A stretch of 53,093 nucleotides of DNA from assembly GCA_934096605.1 (NCBI GenBank), contig CAKOMI010000004.1:1-53093 (forward strand). The letters are read 5' to 3'. Made by a program: the position numbers and the translations under genes. This DNA is from an uncultured Bacilli bacterium (GTDB lineage: Bacteria > Bacillota_I > Bacilli_A > RF39 > UBA660). How positions within the stretch are numbered: the stretch's first letter is position 1; every line of letters starts with the position of its first letter. The notes below the pieces were generated by a model. It searched no databases, had not been told where the DNA came from, and worked only from the letters and a program-made list of their open reading frames with translations. Shown in pieces: positions 1 through 8,864 of the stretch.

Positions 1-150
1 GAAAACGGTAAATCTTATCAAATACGTGTCAGAGAAGACATATCAATAGCTTTCCAACATGAAATAGATCACTTAAACGGCATCTTATTTGTAGATAAAA
101 TAGACCCTAAAAATCCATATAAAAACCAAGAAAAAATGCGAGAAATATAA
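1..150 (+). CDS. def: Peptide deformylase, C-terminal fragment
   Basis: Partial gene entering from the left edge; 49 codons and a TAA stop are visible. The segment QHEIDHLNGILF carries the HExxH-type metal site (H-E-I-D-H) followed by LNGILF, the third conserved motif of peptide deformylase, which removes the N-formyl group from nascent proteins in the cytoplasm using Fe2+ or Zn2+. The 5' part with the GxGLAAxQ and EGC motifs lies outside the window. It converges with the surface-protein gene to its right. Confidence 0.85.
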   Translation, partial: ENGKSYQIRVREDISIAFQHEIDHLNGILFVDKIDPKNPYKNQEKMREI

Positions 151-164
151 TCTCACATTTTTTT
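131..164. terminator. Probable bidirectional terminator between def and the surface-protein gene
   Basis: TGCGAGA (137-143) and TCTCACA (151-157) form a seven-position stem with one C-A mismatch around the def stop codon. Seven T follow on the plus strand and six on the minus strand. Weak stem, but in the right place for two converging genes. Confidence 0.5.
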
Positions 165-1779
165 ATAGTCCAAGTTCAAAGGGATTTGCTTCAGAACCAT
201 CTCCGCTAGTAATAAGAACAGAAGATAATAGATACACAACTGGATGAACCGAATTGCTAGCACCGGCACCATAGTTGAAAACTTGGCCTTCTGATCCAGC
301 ATAGAACACATTTGTGGCAAGAGATGAATATGCAAGAGGCATTAATGTCCATTGAGAGCCACTAAATAACCAGTCATTAATGTGACAATCTGGATTATTA
401 TTCCATTTTCCTAAATATATGTTTAGACACGTTGAACGATCTTTTGTACTACCACCACTTGTTGCATATCCGTAGTCACTTGGATATGCTAATCCTACTA
501 ATCCTTTCCATGTCGTTGTTCTTACTATATCATCATTAGTGCAGTGTATCCCGCTTGTACAAATTTTTCCTGTGTTCCTACTCCTTTCGTATGTATAGAA
601 GTTTTTTGCTAACGCATTGTTTACACTCACAATATTAGTTTTTCCATTAGTTCCTGTATTCCACACAACGTCACTTATTAATGCTTTTAATTTATCTTTT
701 ATGCCTGTGCTTGTGAAATTACAACTTCTTGTTCCATTGCTTGTAGCATTATAACATGTACCAGATTTACTATTCCAGTATAGAGACCCGCCTACTGTTT
801 CACTTTCGTAACCAGGATTTAATAATTTCATCAAGTCTGCCTGGCTCCATTCATTCACGCCATCACCGTCATTAACGCTTGACTCACTTGTGTCCCATGA
901 ATAACCGCCTATAGACCCAGCTCTTATTAGTTTTACTCTATCACTCTTATTGCCTGTGCCATCATCAATACTCTTCATAACCCCTATAACACGCCATATA
1001 TCACCATCAATGCTTACATAGTTATTTGGATTTTTTCCTATATACCTTGTGTTACCATAATCATCTGTGGCTAAGTTTGTCGTATCAGTAGTTGAAAGTG
1101 TTGTAATATATTCTACAGCATTTGCACTTTCTTGCTGGCTTCCCTTTTCTAATATTAATCTTACACTTATTTCACCACTAAAACTTTTACCTTGTTGGAT
1201 ATCTTGATTACCATTATTTTTATAACAATATACTAAATAATATGTAGTTTTAGATAATGTGCTATTATCAAAGTCTGCTTGTTCTAATATTATTTTATCT
1301 TTATTCTGTAAGGCTTTTGTTCCATACACTTTCTCTGGTGTACCATTTAAAACAACACTATCTTCTTTGTAATATTGTTTTGTGGTGTCACCACTAATAG
1401 TACTACTTCCTTCTTTTATAGTAACGTTATTAGTAGTTGGATTAGTTGACTTATAAAGACTTATTTCTACATCACTGCCGAATGCTTCATCAATAATGCC
1501 TTTTAAGTCTATTTCATAGATGCCTTTACCAGATGCACTATTCTTTTCAATAGTAAAAGTTTGAATACCACATTCACCTGGTAATAAATTGCCGCTTTCA
1601 AATACTTTGGTTCCTTCCCATTTAATGTTACCTAAATCTTCCGTTACAATATTTAAGTTCTTATCATTACCTGCTGTTTTTGTTGCTGTAGCAAAGTACG
1701 CATAACTAGCACCAACAGTTGCCACAATAGCTAGTAATAAAATTACTATAGCTATTATTATTGTTTTCTTATCTTTCAT
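163..1779 (-). CDS. Membrane-anchored surface protein with DUF6273-like C-terminal domain
   Basis: 538 residues. Residues 1-30 are a signal/anchor segment with a long hydrophobic stretch ending in ASYAYF, the form seen in TasA/camelysin-type secreted proteins of Firmicutes. Residues 40-210 look like an all-beta, Ser/Thr/Asn-rich exported domain. The C-terminal half has cysteines spread as in secreted proteins, two WR/W-rich blocks and ends in a SVHPVVYLLSS segment, resembling the DUF6273/formylglycine-enzyme-like domains frequent in uncultured gut Firmicutes. Start ATG has AGAGG upstream. Monocistronic: promoter at 1804-1832, terminator near 131-164. Function unknown; most likely displayed on the cell surface. 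The domain family name is from memory and needs an HMM search. Confidence 0.7.
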   Translation of the reverse strand: MKDKKTIIIAIVILLLAIVATVGASYAYFATATKTAGNDKNLNIVTEDLGNIKWEGTKVFESGNLLPGECGIQTFTIEKNSASGKGIYEIDLKGIIDEAFGSDVEISLYKSTNPTTNNVTIKEGSSTISGDTTKQYYKEDSVVLNGTPEKVYGTKALQNKDKIILEQADFDNSTLSKTTYYLVYCYKNNGNQDIQQGKSFSGEISVRLILEKGSQQESANAVEYITTLSTTDTTNLATDDYGNTRYIGKNPNNYVSIDGDIWRVIGVMKSIDDGTGNKSDRVKLIRAGSIGGYSWDTSESSVNDGDGVNEWSQADLMKLLNPGYESETVGGSLYWNSKSGTCYNATSNGTRSCNFTSTGIKDKLKALISDVVWNTGTNGKTNIVSVNNALAKNFYTYERSRNTGKICTSGIHCTNDDIVRTTTWKGLVGLAYPSDYGYATSGGSTKDRSTCLNIYLGKWNNNPDCHINDWLFSGSQWTLMPLAYSSLATNVFYAGSEGQVFNYGAGASNSVHPVVYLLSSVLITSGDGSEANPFELGL

Positions 1780-1803
1780 ATTTAACCTCTTTTCTACAAT
1801 AAA

Positions 1804-1832
1804 ATTGTAGCATTAAATCATACTTTATTCAA
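1804..1832 (-). promoter_or_regulatory. Sigma-A promoter of the surface-protein gene
   Basis: Minus strand: -35 TTGAAT (1827-1832), 17-nt spacer, -10 TACAAT (1804-1809) preceded by TGC (extended -10). About 25 nt upstream of the ATG. Confidence 0.6.
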
Positions 1833-1834
1833 TC

Positions 1835-1857
1835 AAAAAACTACAGATTTACTGTAG
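1835..1857 (-). terminator. Terminator of the rnc-smc operon
   Basis: CTACAG-TAAAT-CTGTAG hairpin followed by six T on the minus strand. It overlaps the stop codon of the 596-residue gene, so it closes the whole rnc-smc transcription unit. Confidence 0.75.
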
Positions 1858-3639
1858 CTTCATAGTTTCGTCTTTTCTTGTGCCATCAATATTATATTCA
1901 TGTTTAAGCCAAGGGTATGTATTTAATAATTCTGGATTAACTTGTACTAACTTTTCAATTGCCTCATCTACCCTAACTGGCATGGAAAGCTCAAATGTTT
2001 TTTTATTTGTTATTATTTCATTATATTCTTTTTCATTTTGCTTTTTATAATAGAAAATAGCATTTTGCATATAAGGAAAATAAATTTCTAATAAATTAAT
2101 TAGTTCTTCATTACCCGTTATTCTTGCATCTTTTTCACAATAAGTACCACGATAGTTATTAGTATAATATCCTTCTAAAGAGTTCATTAAAATTTCTTCT
2201 TTATACATTTCATATACGTTATTATCAAAGTTATTTGTCATCATTGTTTTTTGTTTTAAATGTCTACATTCATGATAAAGAGTGGCAATAATATGTAAGA
2301 CTTCTGGTTGTTCATTTAAATTATTTTTCTCAAGTAAATCTTTAATATTATAAACATTTAAAACAATGCTTTTACTTTCTTGGTAAGCTCTACCATAGAT
2401 ATTATTATCTTCTGTTAAATAAATATAAATTTCTTCACCCATAAATGTTTTAGCAAGGCTTTTTAATGCTCCAAAAACCATCATATAATCAATATCTTTT
2501 TTATCATCTTTAAATACTTTATCAAGTATTTCTATTGACTTTGTAAATGAATAGTTATAATCATTTATCCAGTTTGTTTCTTTTTGGATTCGTTTTTTTT
2601 CTTCTTCAGTAAAAATGTTTTGTTTTAATTTTTCCTTTAAATTAAGTAAAAGAGTTATGGAAAAGGTTTTATCTAAAAGAAACATACAAGTTTTGGAATC
2701 AAGATTATTTAGATCATAATTCGCTGCCATGTAAATTATTTCATCATAATCATTTTTTTCTATATAACTTTTAGCTCTTTCATCATTCATTATGAAATTA
2801 AGTAAATAACGATTATCTTCTATCATACCTAGTTTACCTAAAAATGTATTAAAAACAATTTTTCTTTCATAAGGGTCTTTTAATACTTTATTAACTATAT
2901 CTAAAAAAGAAGATATACCTTGTTTTTCATCGTTTAGTAAATATTCAATGGGACACTTTTTAGTTATTTTAAGTAACGTTTCATAATCAGTTATTTTACC
3001 ATTTTTTAAAGATATCATTAATTCATCATTATTGATATTTTCTTTATTCATAAATTCAGCAGTAAATAAAAATCTATTTAAATAATCATAAATATACTCT
3101 AGATCAAGCATCTTTTTATTCATAGTGCCCTTTTTAATAATATCTTGCAAATATATATTGTTTTTAATTAGTAAAAACATTTGCTGAATCATATCCACTG
3201 GTAACCCAAAGAAACTAGCATTTAAAGTAACCATAAAACTTCCTGTATAATCTCTTGTAAAGTTAAGTTCATCAATAAGGCTTGTAAGTGCTGCATTTTT
3301 AGCATAATTAATAAAAAAGTAATAATCATTGATTAAAGAAAATAAGCTTTTAACATATTCACTATTAAGATTAGCATCTTTTAAATAGCAATACTGGGTT
3401 AACATCATTTCATAATCATTAAAACTTTTAAAAATTTTGGAAATCAAATAAGGCATTGGTTCAAAGTCATCTGTTAAATCAAGACTTAATAAATACTTAA
3501 ATATTTCTATTACTCTATAATCATTATTAATACTCATACTAGAATAATAAAATTTTTGAAAACAATCTATATTATTATCTAATGTATGTCTACTTTTATC
3601 ATTTTTAATTAACAGATATATTTCATCTATCACATTCAT
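1849..3639 (-). CDS. Large hypothetical protein with HExxH metallopeptidase-like domain
   Basis: 596 residues, cytoplasmic by appearance (no signal peptide, no membrane segment). Residues 1-390 are alpha-helical, rich in Asn/Lys/Leu and unrecognised. Residues about 400-515 carry YHECRH (456-460) and then CEKDA with Glu about residue 502, the arrangement of a zincin whose third ligand is a downstream Glu. The same two motifs, in the same spacing, occur in the proteins at 28285 and 28926, so a common domain is likely. Last gene of the rnc-smc-murD-like operon, four bases after the preceding stop. Substrate unknown; HExxH alone does not prove peptidase activity. Confidence 0.6.
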   Translation of the reverse strand: MNVIDEIYLLIKNDKSRHTLDNNIDCFQKFYYSSMSINNDYRVIEIFKYLLSLDLTDDFEPMPYLISKIFKSFNDYEMMLTQYCYLKDANLNSEYVKSLFSLINDYYFFINYAKNAALTSLIDELNFTRDYTGSFMVTLNASFFGLPVDMIQQMFLLIKNNIYLQDIIKKGTMNKKMLDLEYIYDYLNRFLFTAEFMNKENINNDELMISLKNGKITDYETLLKITKKCPIEYLLNDEKQGISSFLDIVNKVLKDPYERKIVFNTFLGKLGMIEDNRYLLNFIMNDERAKSYIEKNDYDEIIYMAANYDLNNLDSKTCMFLLDKTFSITLLLNLKEKLKQNIFTEEEKKRIQKETNWINDYNYSFTKSIEILDKVFKDDKKDIDYMMVFGALKSLAKTFMGEEIYIYLTEDNNIYGRAYQESKSIVLNVYNIKDLLEKNNLNEQPEVLHIIATLYHECRHLKQKTMMTNNFDNNVYEMYKEEILMNSLEGYYTNNYRGTYCEKDARITGNEELINLLEIYFPYMQNAIFYYKKQNEKEYNEIITNKKTFELSMPVRVDEAIEKLVQVNPELLNTYPWLKHEYNIDGTRKDETMKLQ

Positions 3640-3644
3640 AATAA

Positions 3645-4940
3645 TTATTCCTCATTTTTTAAATTGTTTATAATTTGTGCAAATTCATCTCCCAGTAACT
3701 CTTCACTCTTATAAGCAGGACTTAATAAAATATTATCACCAGCTTGGGCCTTGGCATAACACGCTAAAACAGAGGCTTCTAGTTTTTCATGTACCTCACA
3801 AGCTATATGATTGCGGTCACTAAAATCCTTAATGAGATATCTATCTTCCCCAATAGCGGCAATAAATAAAACATTCTTTAAGTAACTTTTGAGTTCTTCT
3901 AAATCGCTTTCTTTACCATCACCCATAATTAATAAGATTTTTCCAGGTAACGCGGTTATGGCATTAATTGTATCTTTTATATTTGAAGACTTACTATCAT
4001 CATAAAAATTAACGTTATAAAGGGAGGCTATATATTCTAGACTATGTTTAACCCCTTTATAAGTACTAAGGACTTTAGTAATCACCTCATTACTTACACC
4101 TAGCTCTTTACAAGCACAAACACTTGCTAAAACATTTTCATAATTACTAAGTCCTTTTAAAACTATTTTTCTTAAATCAATAATTTTCTCCTTCTCATAA
4201 TATAAAGAACCATCTAAATAATAAGCATCACTAATATTTTTTAAAGAGAAGTATTTAATAGAACTATTTATATTATTAATTAAACTTAAAAGCAATGTAT
4301 CTTCTTTATTAACAATAACTGTATCGTACTTATTTAAATTAATTAAAGCTTTTTTCATTATATCTTTATCTAAATTATAAAGATTAGTCATAACTACCAT
4401 ATTACTTTTATATTCAATAATATTATCTAGTTCTTCTTCGCTTACATTAATAACTACATAATCATTACTTTTAACACTACTTATAATACTGGCTAAAGAA
4501 TCATTTTCTTCTAAAACTAACTCTACATTATAGCCATCATTTTTTAACATTTCATATATCAAAGAAGCAGTTATAGCACGTCCTGTTCCTCCACACACAC
4601 TTATAATATTAACTGCATTAGGTAAATAATGAAAACTAACCTCTAATTCATTTAAAATAGGTTTACCTATCATCCTTGCTTTTTCTTTTAATTTAGTTTT
4701 ATCCCTAACACCTGAACTTACTATTAAAACATCATAACTACTACTTATATAATCTACATAATCATCTACTGAACTTGCTTTTACTATTGCAGCATTATCC
4801 ATTTTTAATTCATTTAAAGTAGTGTTAGAAAAAGGCTCGGCATAAACAAGTGTTACTTTATTATCAGGTGTAAGTAACTTAGTTACCGCTAAAGTTTTGC
4901 TATCTAAACCAAGTACTAAAATATTTTTATTATACAGCAT
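3645..4940 (-). CDS. MurD-like Mur ligase homologue, probably catalytically dead
   Basis: 431 residues, the normal length of MurD (UDP-MurNAc-L-Ala:D-Glu ligase). The N-terminal Rossmann-like domain (NILVLGLDSKT) and the C-terminal domain are recognisable: DDSKSSN (314-320) matches the MurD motif NDSKATN, and LLSPAYKS near the end matches LLSPACAS. The ATP-binding loop should read GTNGKTT; here it is GGTGRAIT (117-124), so the catalytic Lys and both Thr are gone, and the central-domain Glu/His motifs are not evident. Its ATG overlaps the last 11 bases of smc, so the two are translationally coupled. It may be a structural or regulatory relic; a true murD would have to lie elsewhere. Confidence 0.65.
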   Translation of the reverse strand: MLYNKNILVLGLDSKTLAVTKLLTPDNKVTLVYAEPFSNTTLNELKMDNAAIVKASSVDDYVDYISSSYDVLIVSSGVRDKTKLKEKARMIGKPILNELEVSFHYLPNAVNIISVCGGTGRAITASLIYEMLKNDGYNVELVLEENDSLASIISSVKSNDYVVINVSEEELDNIIEYKSNMVVMTNLYNLDKDIMKKALINLNKYDTVIVNKEDTLLLSLINNINSSIKYFSLKNISDAYYLDGSLYYEKEKIIDLRKIVLKGLSNYENVLASVCACKELGVSNEVITKVLSTYKGVKHSLEYIASLYNVNFYDDSKSSNIKDTINAITALPGKILLIMGDGKESDLEELKSYLKNVLFIAAIGEDRYLIKDFSDRNHIACEVHEKLEASVLACYAKAQAGDNILLSPAYKSEELLGDEFAQIINNLKNEE

Positions 4941-7890
4941 TTAAAGAGTCACCATCTTCTAATTTAACTTTAACTATTTTGGATACACCTTGTTCTTGCA
5001 TAGTTATACCATATAGAGTTTTCGCGTATTCCATAGTTCTTTTTTTATGAGTTATTAAAATAAATTCACTTTTATCTTCTTGTTCTTGTAAATATTTACC
5101 AAAAGTATCAACGTTTGCTTCATCTAAGGCCGCTTCAACCTCATCTAAAACACAGAAAGGTACAGGATAAACATTTAAAATAGCAAATAATAGAGATATA
5201 GCTGTAAGTGTCTTTTCTCCCCCTGATAATAAAGCAATATGATTAAGTTTTTTACCAGGAGGCTCAGCAATAATATCAATACCAGTTTCTAATATATTAT
5301 CTGGGTCAGTAAGTTTTATTTTACCGCTGCCACCTTTAAACATTTTCTTAAATATCCGTTCAAACTCATCAGAAATTTTTTCATAAGCCTCGGTTAAACG
5401 ACTAATCATAATCTCATCCATTTCTTTAATTATTTCTAATAAATCAGCAATAGACGTATCTAAATCATTTTTTTGACTCGTTAAAAAGGTATATCTTTCA
5501 TTAACACGTTCATATTCTTTAATACTACCTATATTAACGTCACCCAAGCGATTCATGGCCTTTCTTAAACTACTAACACTTTCTCTTGCAATATCACTAG
5601 CAATATCAAGTGTATATTCTCTTTTGGCGTGTTCATAGGTCATATGATAAGTTTCATTTAAAAGATTTAATAAGTAATCCATTTTTGTATCCATCTTACT
5701 AGTCTCAAGTTCATACTCATGGATCTCGTTTAATATCTTATGGTATTCACTATTTTTTTCACTTATCTCTTTATCTAACGCATTAATCTCGCTTGATATA
5801 TCACTTCTTGTACTTTTTAACTCACTTAACTTATTATTTAAATTTTCTTTAATAATTTCTTTATCTTTAATACTATTTAATAAGCTAAGCATTTGTTTTT
5901 CAGTATCATTAGTAATGATAGACTGGGCTCCATCTAAACGAATACTTATATTTTCTTCCTCTTTCTTAATATCATTAACAAGTATTTTCTTTTGACTAAT
6001 TTTTTCACTTAAAGAAATAATTTCTCTTGTAATACTTTCATTTGTAGTATTATTATCTTCTTGTTCTTTTAAGAAATCTATATTTTTCTTTTGGAGTATA
6101 GTCATATTTTCTTTTACTAATTCTAAGTCTTTTTCTGTTGTTGCTAAATCACTTTTCAATTTTAAAGTACTAGTTTGTTTTTTTAAAGAACCACCAGTTA
6201 GAGAACCCCCCGTATGCATAATTTCGCCATCAAGAGTTACAACTCGGTAACGATACCCCGTACTTTTACCAATTCTATTCATGGCATCAATATCTTTAGC
6301 AACTAAAACATTACCAAGTTGATTTTCAATGATATCCTTATATGTTGGCTCAAATTCCACTAAATGACTAGCAATATCTATAAATCCTGTTTCATTCTTT
6401 AAGCTATCAATAACGCTTTTAGGTATTTCCTTACCTTTAATAACATTTAAAGGGAAAAATGTTGCCCGACCTAGTCCTTGTTCTTTTAAATATTTAATTG
6501 CCTCTTTAGCACAAGATTCGTTATCAACGACAATAAAGTTACTAGAAGCCCCCATGGTAACATCAATAGCATTTAAATAAATATCTTTAGTATTAAGTAG
6601 TTTACCAATTGTATTATAAATGCCTTTTAGTCTTGGATGGGATAAAACATTTTTCACGGCATATGGCACACTGGCATCTTCTAAAATATTATTTTCTAAA
6701 ATGTCTTTTTTATTTTGTAAACTATAAATATCTCTATTCAAACGTTCCATTTCGTTTTTGTGTCTGTTAAATTTGACATTAAAGATACTTATTTTTTCTT
6801 CAATATCCCGTTTTTTATTTTCTAAGTTATTTAAAGTGCTAGTAAGGGTAGTAAGTTCACTCTCTAAAGTTTCTTTTCTTTTTAAAATATTTAGTTTTTC
6901 TTCTTGTAGTTTTAAGTATTCGTTATTAACTTTTTCATGGGATACTTCATAACTTTGTCTTTCTTGAAGCATCATTTTTTCACCATTTAACTTAGCTAAC
7001 TCTTCATTTACTAAAATTAAATCATTACTATACTTATTAATGTCATCTTCAACATGAATCATACGTGTTTTTAATTGTTCCACCAAGGTTATTTCTTTAG
7101 TATTTTTTAGTTCACTTTTTTCTTTTTTCTCATTTAAAGAAGCCTTTATCTTATCTATTTCTTCATAACGTTTATTTAGATTAGTTATATCATAAGTAGT
7201 AAGAGCTATTTCTTTATTTTCTAGATCAGACTTATATTCTAAGTATTTTTTAGCAACTTCACTTTGTTCTTTTAAAGGTATGACTTGCGTTTTTAATTCT
7301 TCAATAACAAGTTCTACTTTTTCTAAGTTATCACGTGTTTTTTCTAGTTTTCTTAAACTTTCATTTTTTCTAGTACGATATTTTAAAACACCAGCAGCAC
7401 TTTCTAGGATGTATCTTCTTTCTACTGGTTTTGCGTTAACAATAGCCTCAATATTACCTTGACTAATAATATTAAAAGAATCCATTCCAAGACCACTATC
7501 TAAAAAAAGATTAGTAATATCTTTTAATCTTACTTTGGTATTATTAATATAGTATTCATTTTCACCTGTATAATATAAAACTCTTTTTACTTCAACTTCG
7601 GTAAGACTGGTATTTAAAAACATAGATGTATTATCAAATGTTAAAGAAACCTCTGCTCTTTTAAAAGGGGCTCTTGTTTCACTACCAGCAAATATAACGT
7701 CACTCATGGTGCCACCACCACGTAAACTTTTAACAGATTGTTCACCCAAAACCCATCTTATCGCATCAACTATATTACTTTTACCAGAACCATTTGGTCC
7801 AACTATCGCTGTTATTGGTGTTTTAAATTCCATTTCCATTTTATCAGCAAAGGATTTAAAACCTAACGCTCTAATACTTTTTAATTTCAT
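4930..7890 (-). CDS. smc: Chromosome segregation protein SMC (short form)
   Basis: 986 residues. ABC-type head halves at both ends: Walker A GPNGSGKS (31-38), signature LSGGEKTL (from 888), Walker B CVLDEVEAALDE with D-loop directly after. Between them lie two long coiled coils and a hinge at about residues 405-560 (HPRLKGIYNTIG to GGSLTGGS). With ScpA and ScpB (not in this window) SMC forms the condensin that compacts and resolves the chromosome. Bacterial SMC is usually about 1,150-1,200 residues; the loss is in the coiled coils, so the arms should be clearly shorter. Start ATG is preceded by GAGG and lies two bases after rnc, the classical rnc-smc order. Confidence 0.97.
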   Translation of the reverse strand: MKLKSIRALGFKSFADKMEMEFKTPITAIVGPNGSGKSNIVDAIRWVLGEQSVKSLRGGGTMSDVIFAGSETRAPFKRAEVSLTFDNTSMFLNTSLTEVEVKRVLYYTGENEYYINNTKVRLKDITNLFLDSGLGMDSFNIISQGNIEAIVNAKPVERRYILESAAGVLKYRTRKNESLRKLEKTRDNLEKVELVIEELKTQVIPLKEQSEVAKKYLEYKSDLENKEIALTTYDITNLNKRYEEIDKIKASLNEKKEKSELKNTKEITLVEQLKTRMIHVEDDINKYSNDLILVNEELAKLNGEKMMLQERQSYEVSHEKVNNEYLKLQEEKLNILKRKETLESELTTLTSTLNNLENKKRDIEEKISIFNVKFNRHKNEMERLNRDIYSLQNKKDILENNILEDASVPYAVKNVLSHPRLKGIYNTIGKLLNTKDIYLNAIDVTMGASSNFIVVDNESCAKEAIKYLKEQGLGRATFFPLNVIKGKEIPKSVIDSLKNETGFIDIASHLVEFEPTYKDIIENQLGNVLVAKDIDAMNRIGKSTGYRYRVVTLDGEIMHTGGSLTGGSLKKQTSTLKLKSDLATTEKDLELVKENMTILQKKNIDFLKEQEDNNTTNESITREIISLSEKISQKKILVNDIKKEEENISIRLDGAQSIITNDTEKQMLSLLNSIKDKEIIKENLNNKLSELKSTRSDISSEINALDKEISEKNSEYHKILNEIHEYELETSKMDTKMDYLLNLLNETYHMTYEHAKREYTLDIASDIARESVSSLRKAMNRLGDVNIGSIKEYERVNERYTFLTSQKNDLDTSIADLLEIIKEMDEIMISRLTEAYEKISDEFERIFKKMFKGGSGKIKLTDPDNILETGIDIIAEPPGKKLNHIALLSGGEKTLTAISLLFAILNVYPVPFCVLDEVEAALDEANVDTFGKYLQEQEDKSEFILITHKKRTMEYAKTLYGITMQEQGVSKIVKVKLEDGDSLNAV

Positions 7891-7892
7891 AA

Positions 7893-8549
7893 TTACCTCG
7901 CTCTTTTTTGATACGCATCAAATGCGGCTTTTTGTTCCGCTTCTTTTTTACTTTTACCAATACCAGTACCATAGACAATGCCATCAATTGTTACATTAAC
8001 GGTAAATGTTTTATCATGACTTGGTCCCTCTTCACCAACAACTACATAAGAAAGACTTTCTTTATCTGTTTGGACTAACTCTTGTAAAAGGGATTTGTAA
8101 TCACCTAAAAATGACACACCTTTTTTAATATAAGGAATAATTATTTCTTCCGCATACTTTTTGGCTACTGAAAAACCACAATCTAAATATATTGACCCTA
8201 AAGTACTTTCAAATACATCAGCAATAATCGTGTCATTTATATTGTTTTGTTGGCCATGACCAACTCGAATATATTTATTTAAACCTATTTCTTTACTATA
8301 TGTTGCAAGAGCATGTTCACATACAAAACTCGCTCTTTTCTTACTCATCTCGCCTTCTTTTAAATTAGTGTTTAAATAAAAATATTCACTTGTTACTAAC
8401 TCTAAAACAGCATCACCTAAAAATTCAAGACGCTCATAATCAACGGCCTTATGTTCATTAGCATAAGATGAATGGGTAAAAGCCATAGTCATACGATCTC
8501 TATTTTTAATCGTAATACCTCTTTTTAAAAAAAATTCTTCAAAATCCAT
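7893..8549 (-). CDS. rnc: Ribonuclease III
   Basis: 218 residues. The signature ERLEFLGDAVLE (about 40-51) and the second acidic pair near DVFESTLGSIYLD form the Mg2+ site. A double-stranded RNA binding domain follows (about 150-216: DYKSLLQELVQ to KKEAEQKAAFDAY). Cleaves double-stranded RNA in rRNA and mRNA maturation as a dimer. First gene of the rnc-smc operon, with a strong AGGAGG site and its own sigma-A promoter (8567-8595). Confidence 0.97.
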   Translation of the reverse strand: MDFEEFFLKRGITIKNRDRMTMAFTHSSYANEHKAVDYERLEFLGDAVLELVTSEYFYLNTNLKEGEMSKKRASFVCEHALATYSKEIGLNKYIRVGHGQQNNINDTIIADVFESTLGSIYLDCGFSVAKKYAEEIIIPYIKKGVSFLGDYKSLLQELVQTDKESLSYVVVGEEGPSHDKTFTVNVTIDGIVYGTGIGKSKKEAEQKAAFDAYQKRAR

Positions 8550-8566
8550 AGTATCCCTCCTAGATA

Positions 8567-8617
8567 ATTATACAAAAGAAAGTATTGTTTTACAAGCAAA
8601 CATTTTTGTAGTAGAAT
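8567..8617. promoter_or_regulatory. Divergent overlapping promoters for rnc (minus) and yidD (plus)
   Basis: Minus strand: -35 TTGTAA (8590-8595), 17-nt spacer, -10 TATAAT (8567-8572). Plus strand: -35 TTTACA (8589-8594), 17-nt spacer, -10 TAGAAT (8612-8617). The two -35 boxes lie on the same seven base pairs, so the promoters should compete for polymerase. Confidence 0.75.
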
Positions 8618-8633
8618 ACTCTTAGGGTGAGTT

Positions 8634-8864
8634 ATGAAAAAAGTAATCATATTTTTTATTAATCTCTATCAAGTAACACCCATGCATGCCCATTACCTGT
8701 GTCGTTTTACACCAACATGTAGTGAATATATGAAAGAATCTATTAACGAATATGGTGTTTGCAAAGGAGTTATGCTTGGTTTAAAAAGAATAAAAAGATG
8801 TCATCCTTTTGGTGAGTATGGATACGATCCCGTAAGAAAGAAGGAAAATTATGAAAAAAATTAG
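8634..8864 (+). CDS. yidD: Membrane protein insertion efficiency factor YidD
   Basis: 76 residues, the family's usual size. Contains the conserved HYLCRFTPTCSEY block (about 20-32) and the closing HPFGEYGYDPV. YidD is a small peripheral membrane protein that helps YidC-dependent insertion; in many genomes it neighbours rnpA-yidC, but here it stands alone in front of a lipoprotein gene whose ATG lies 14 bases inside yidD, implying coupling. Confidence 0.93.
   Translation: MKKVIIFFINLYQVTPMHAHYLCRFTPTCSEYMKESINEYGVCKGVMLGLKRIKRCHPFGEYGYDPVRKKENYEKN

Noticed and set aside
1794..1810. CTACAAT/ATTGTAG hairpin as riboswitch in front of the surface-protein gene
   Set aside because: It overlaps the -10 box, so most of it would not be in the transcript.
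8634..8864. rpmH-rnpA-yidC context for yidD
   Set aside because: None of these genes is adjacent; the neighbours are rnc and a lipoprotein gene.
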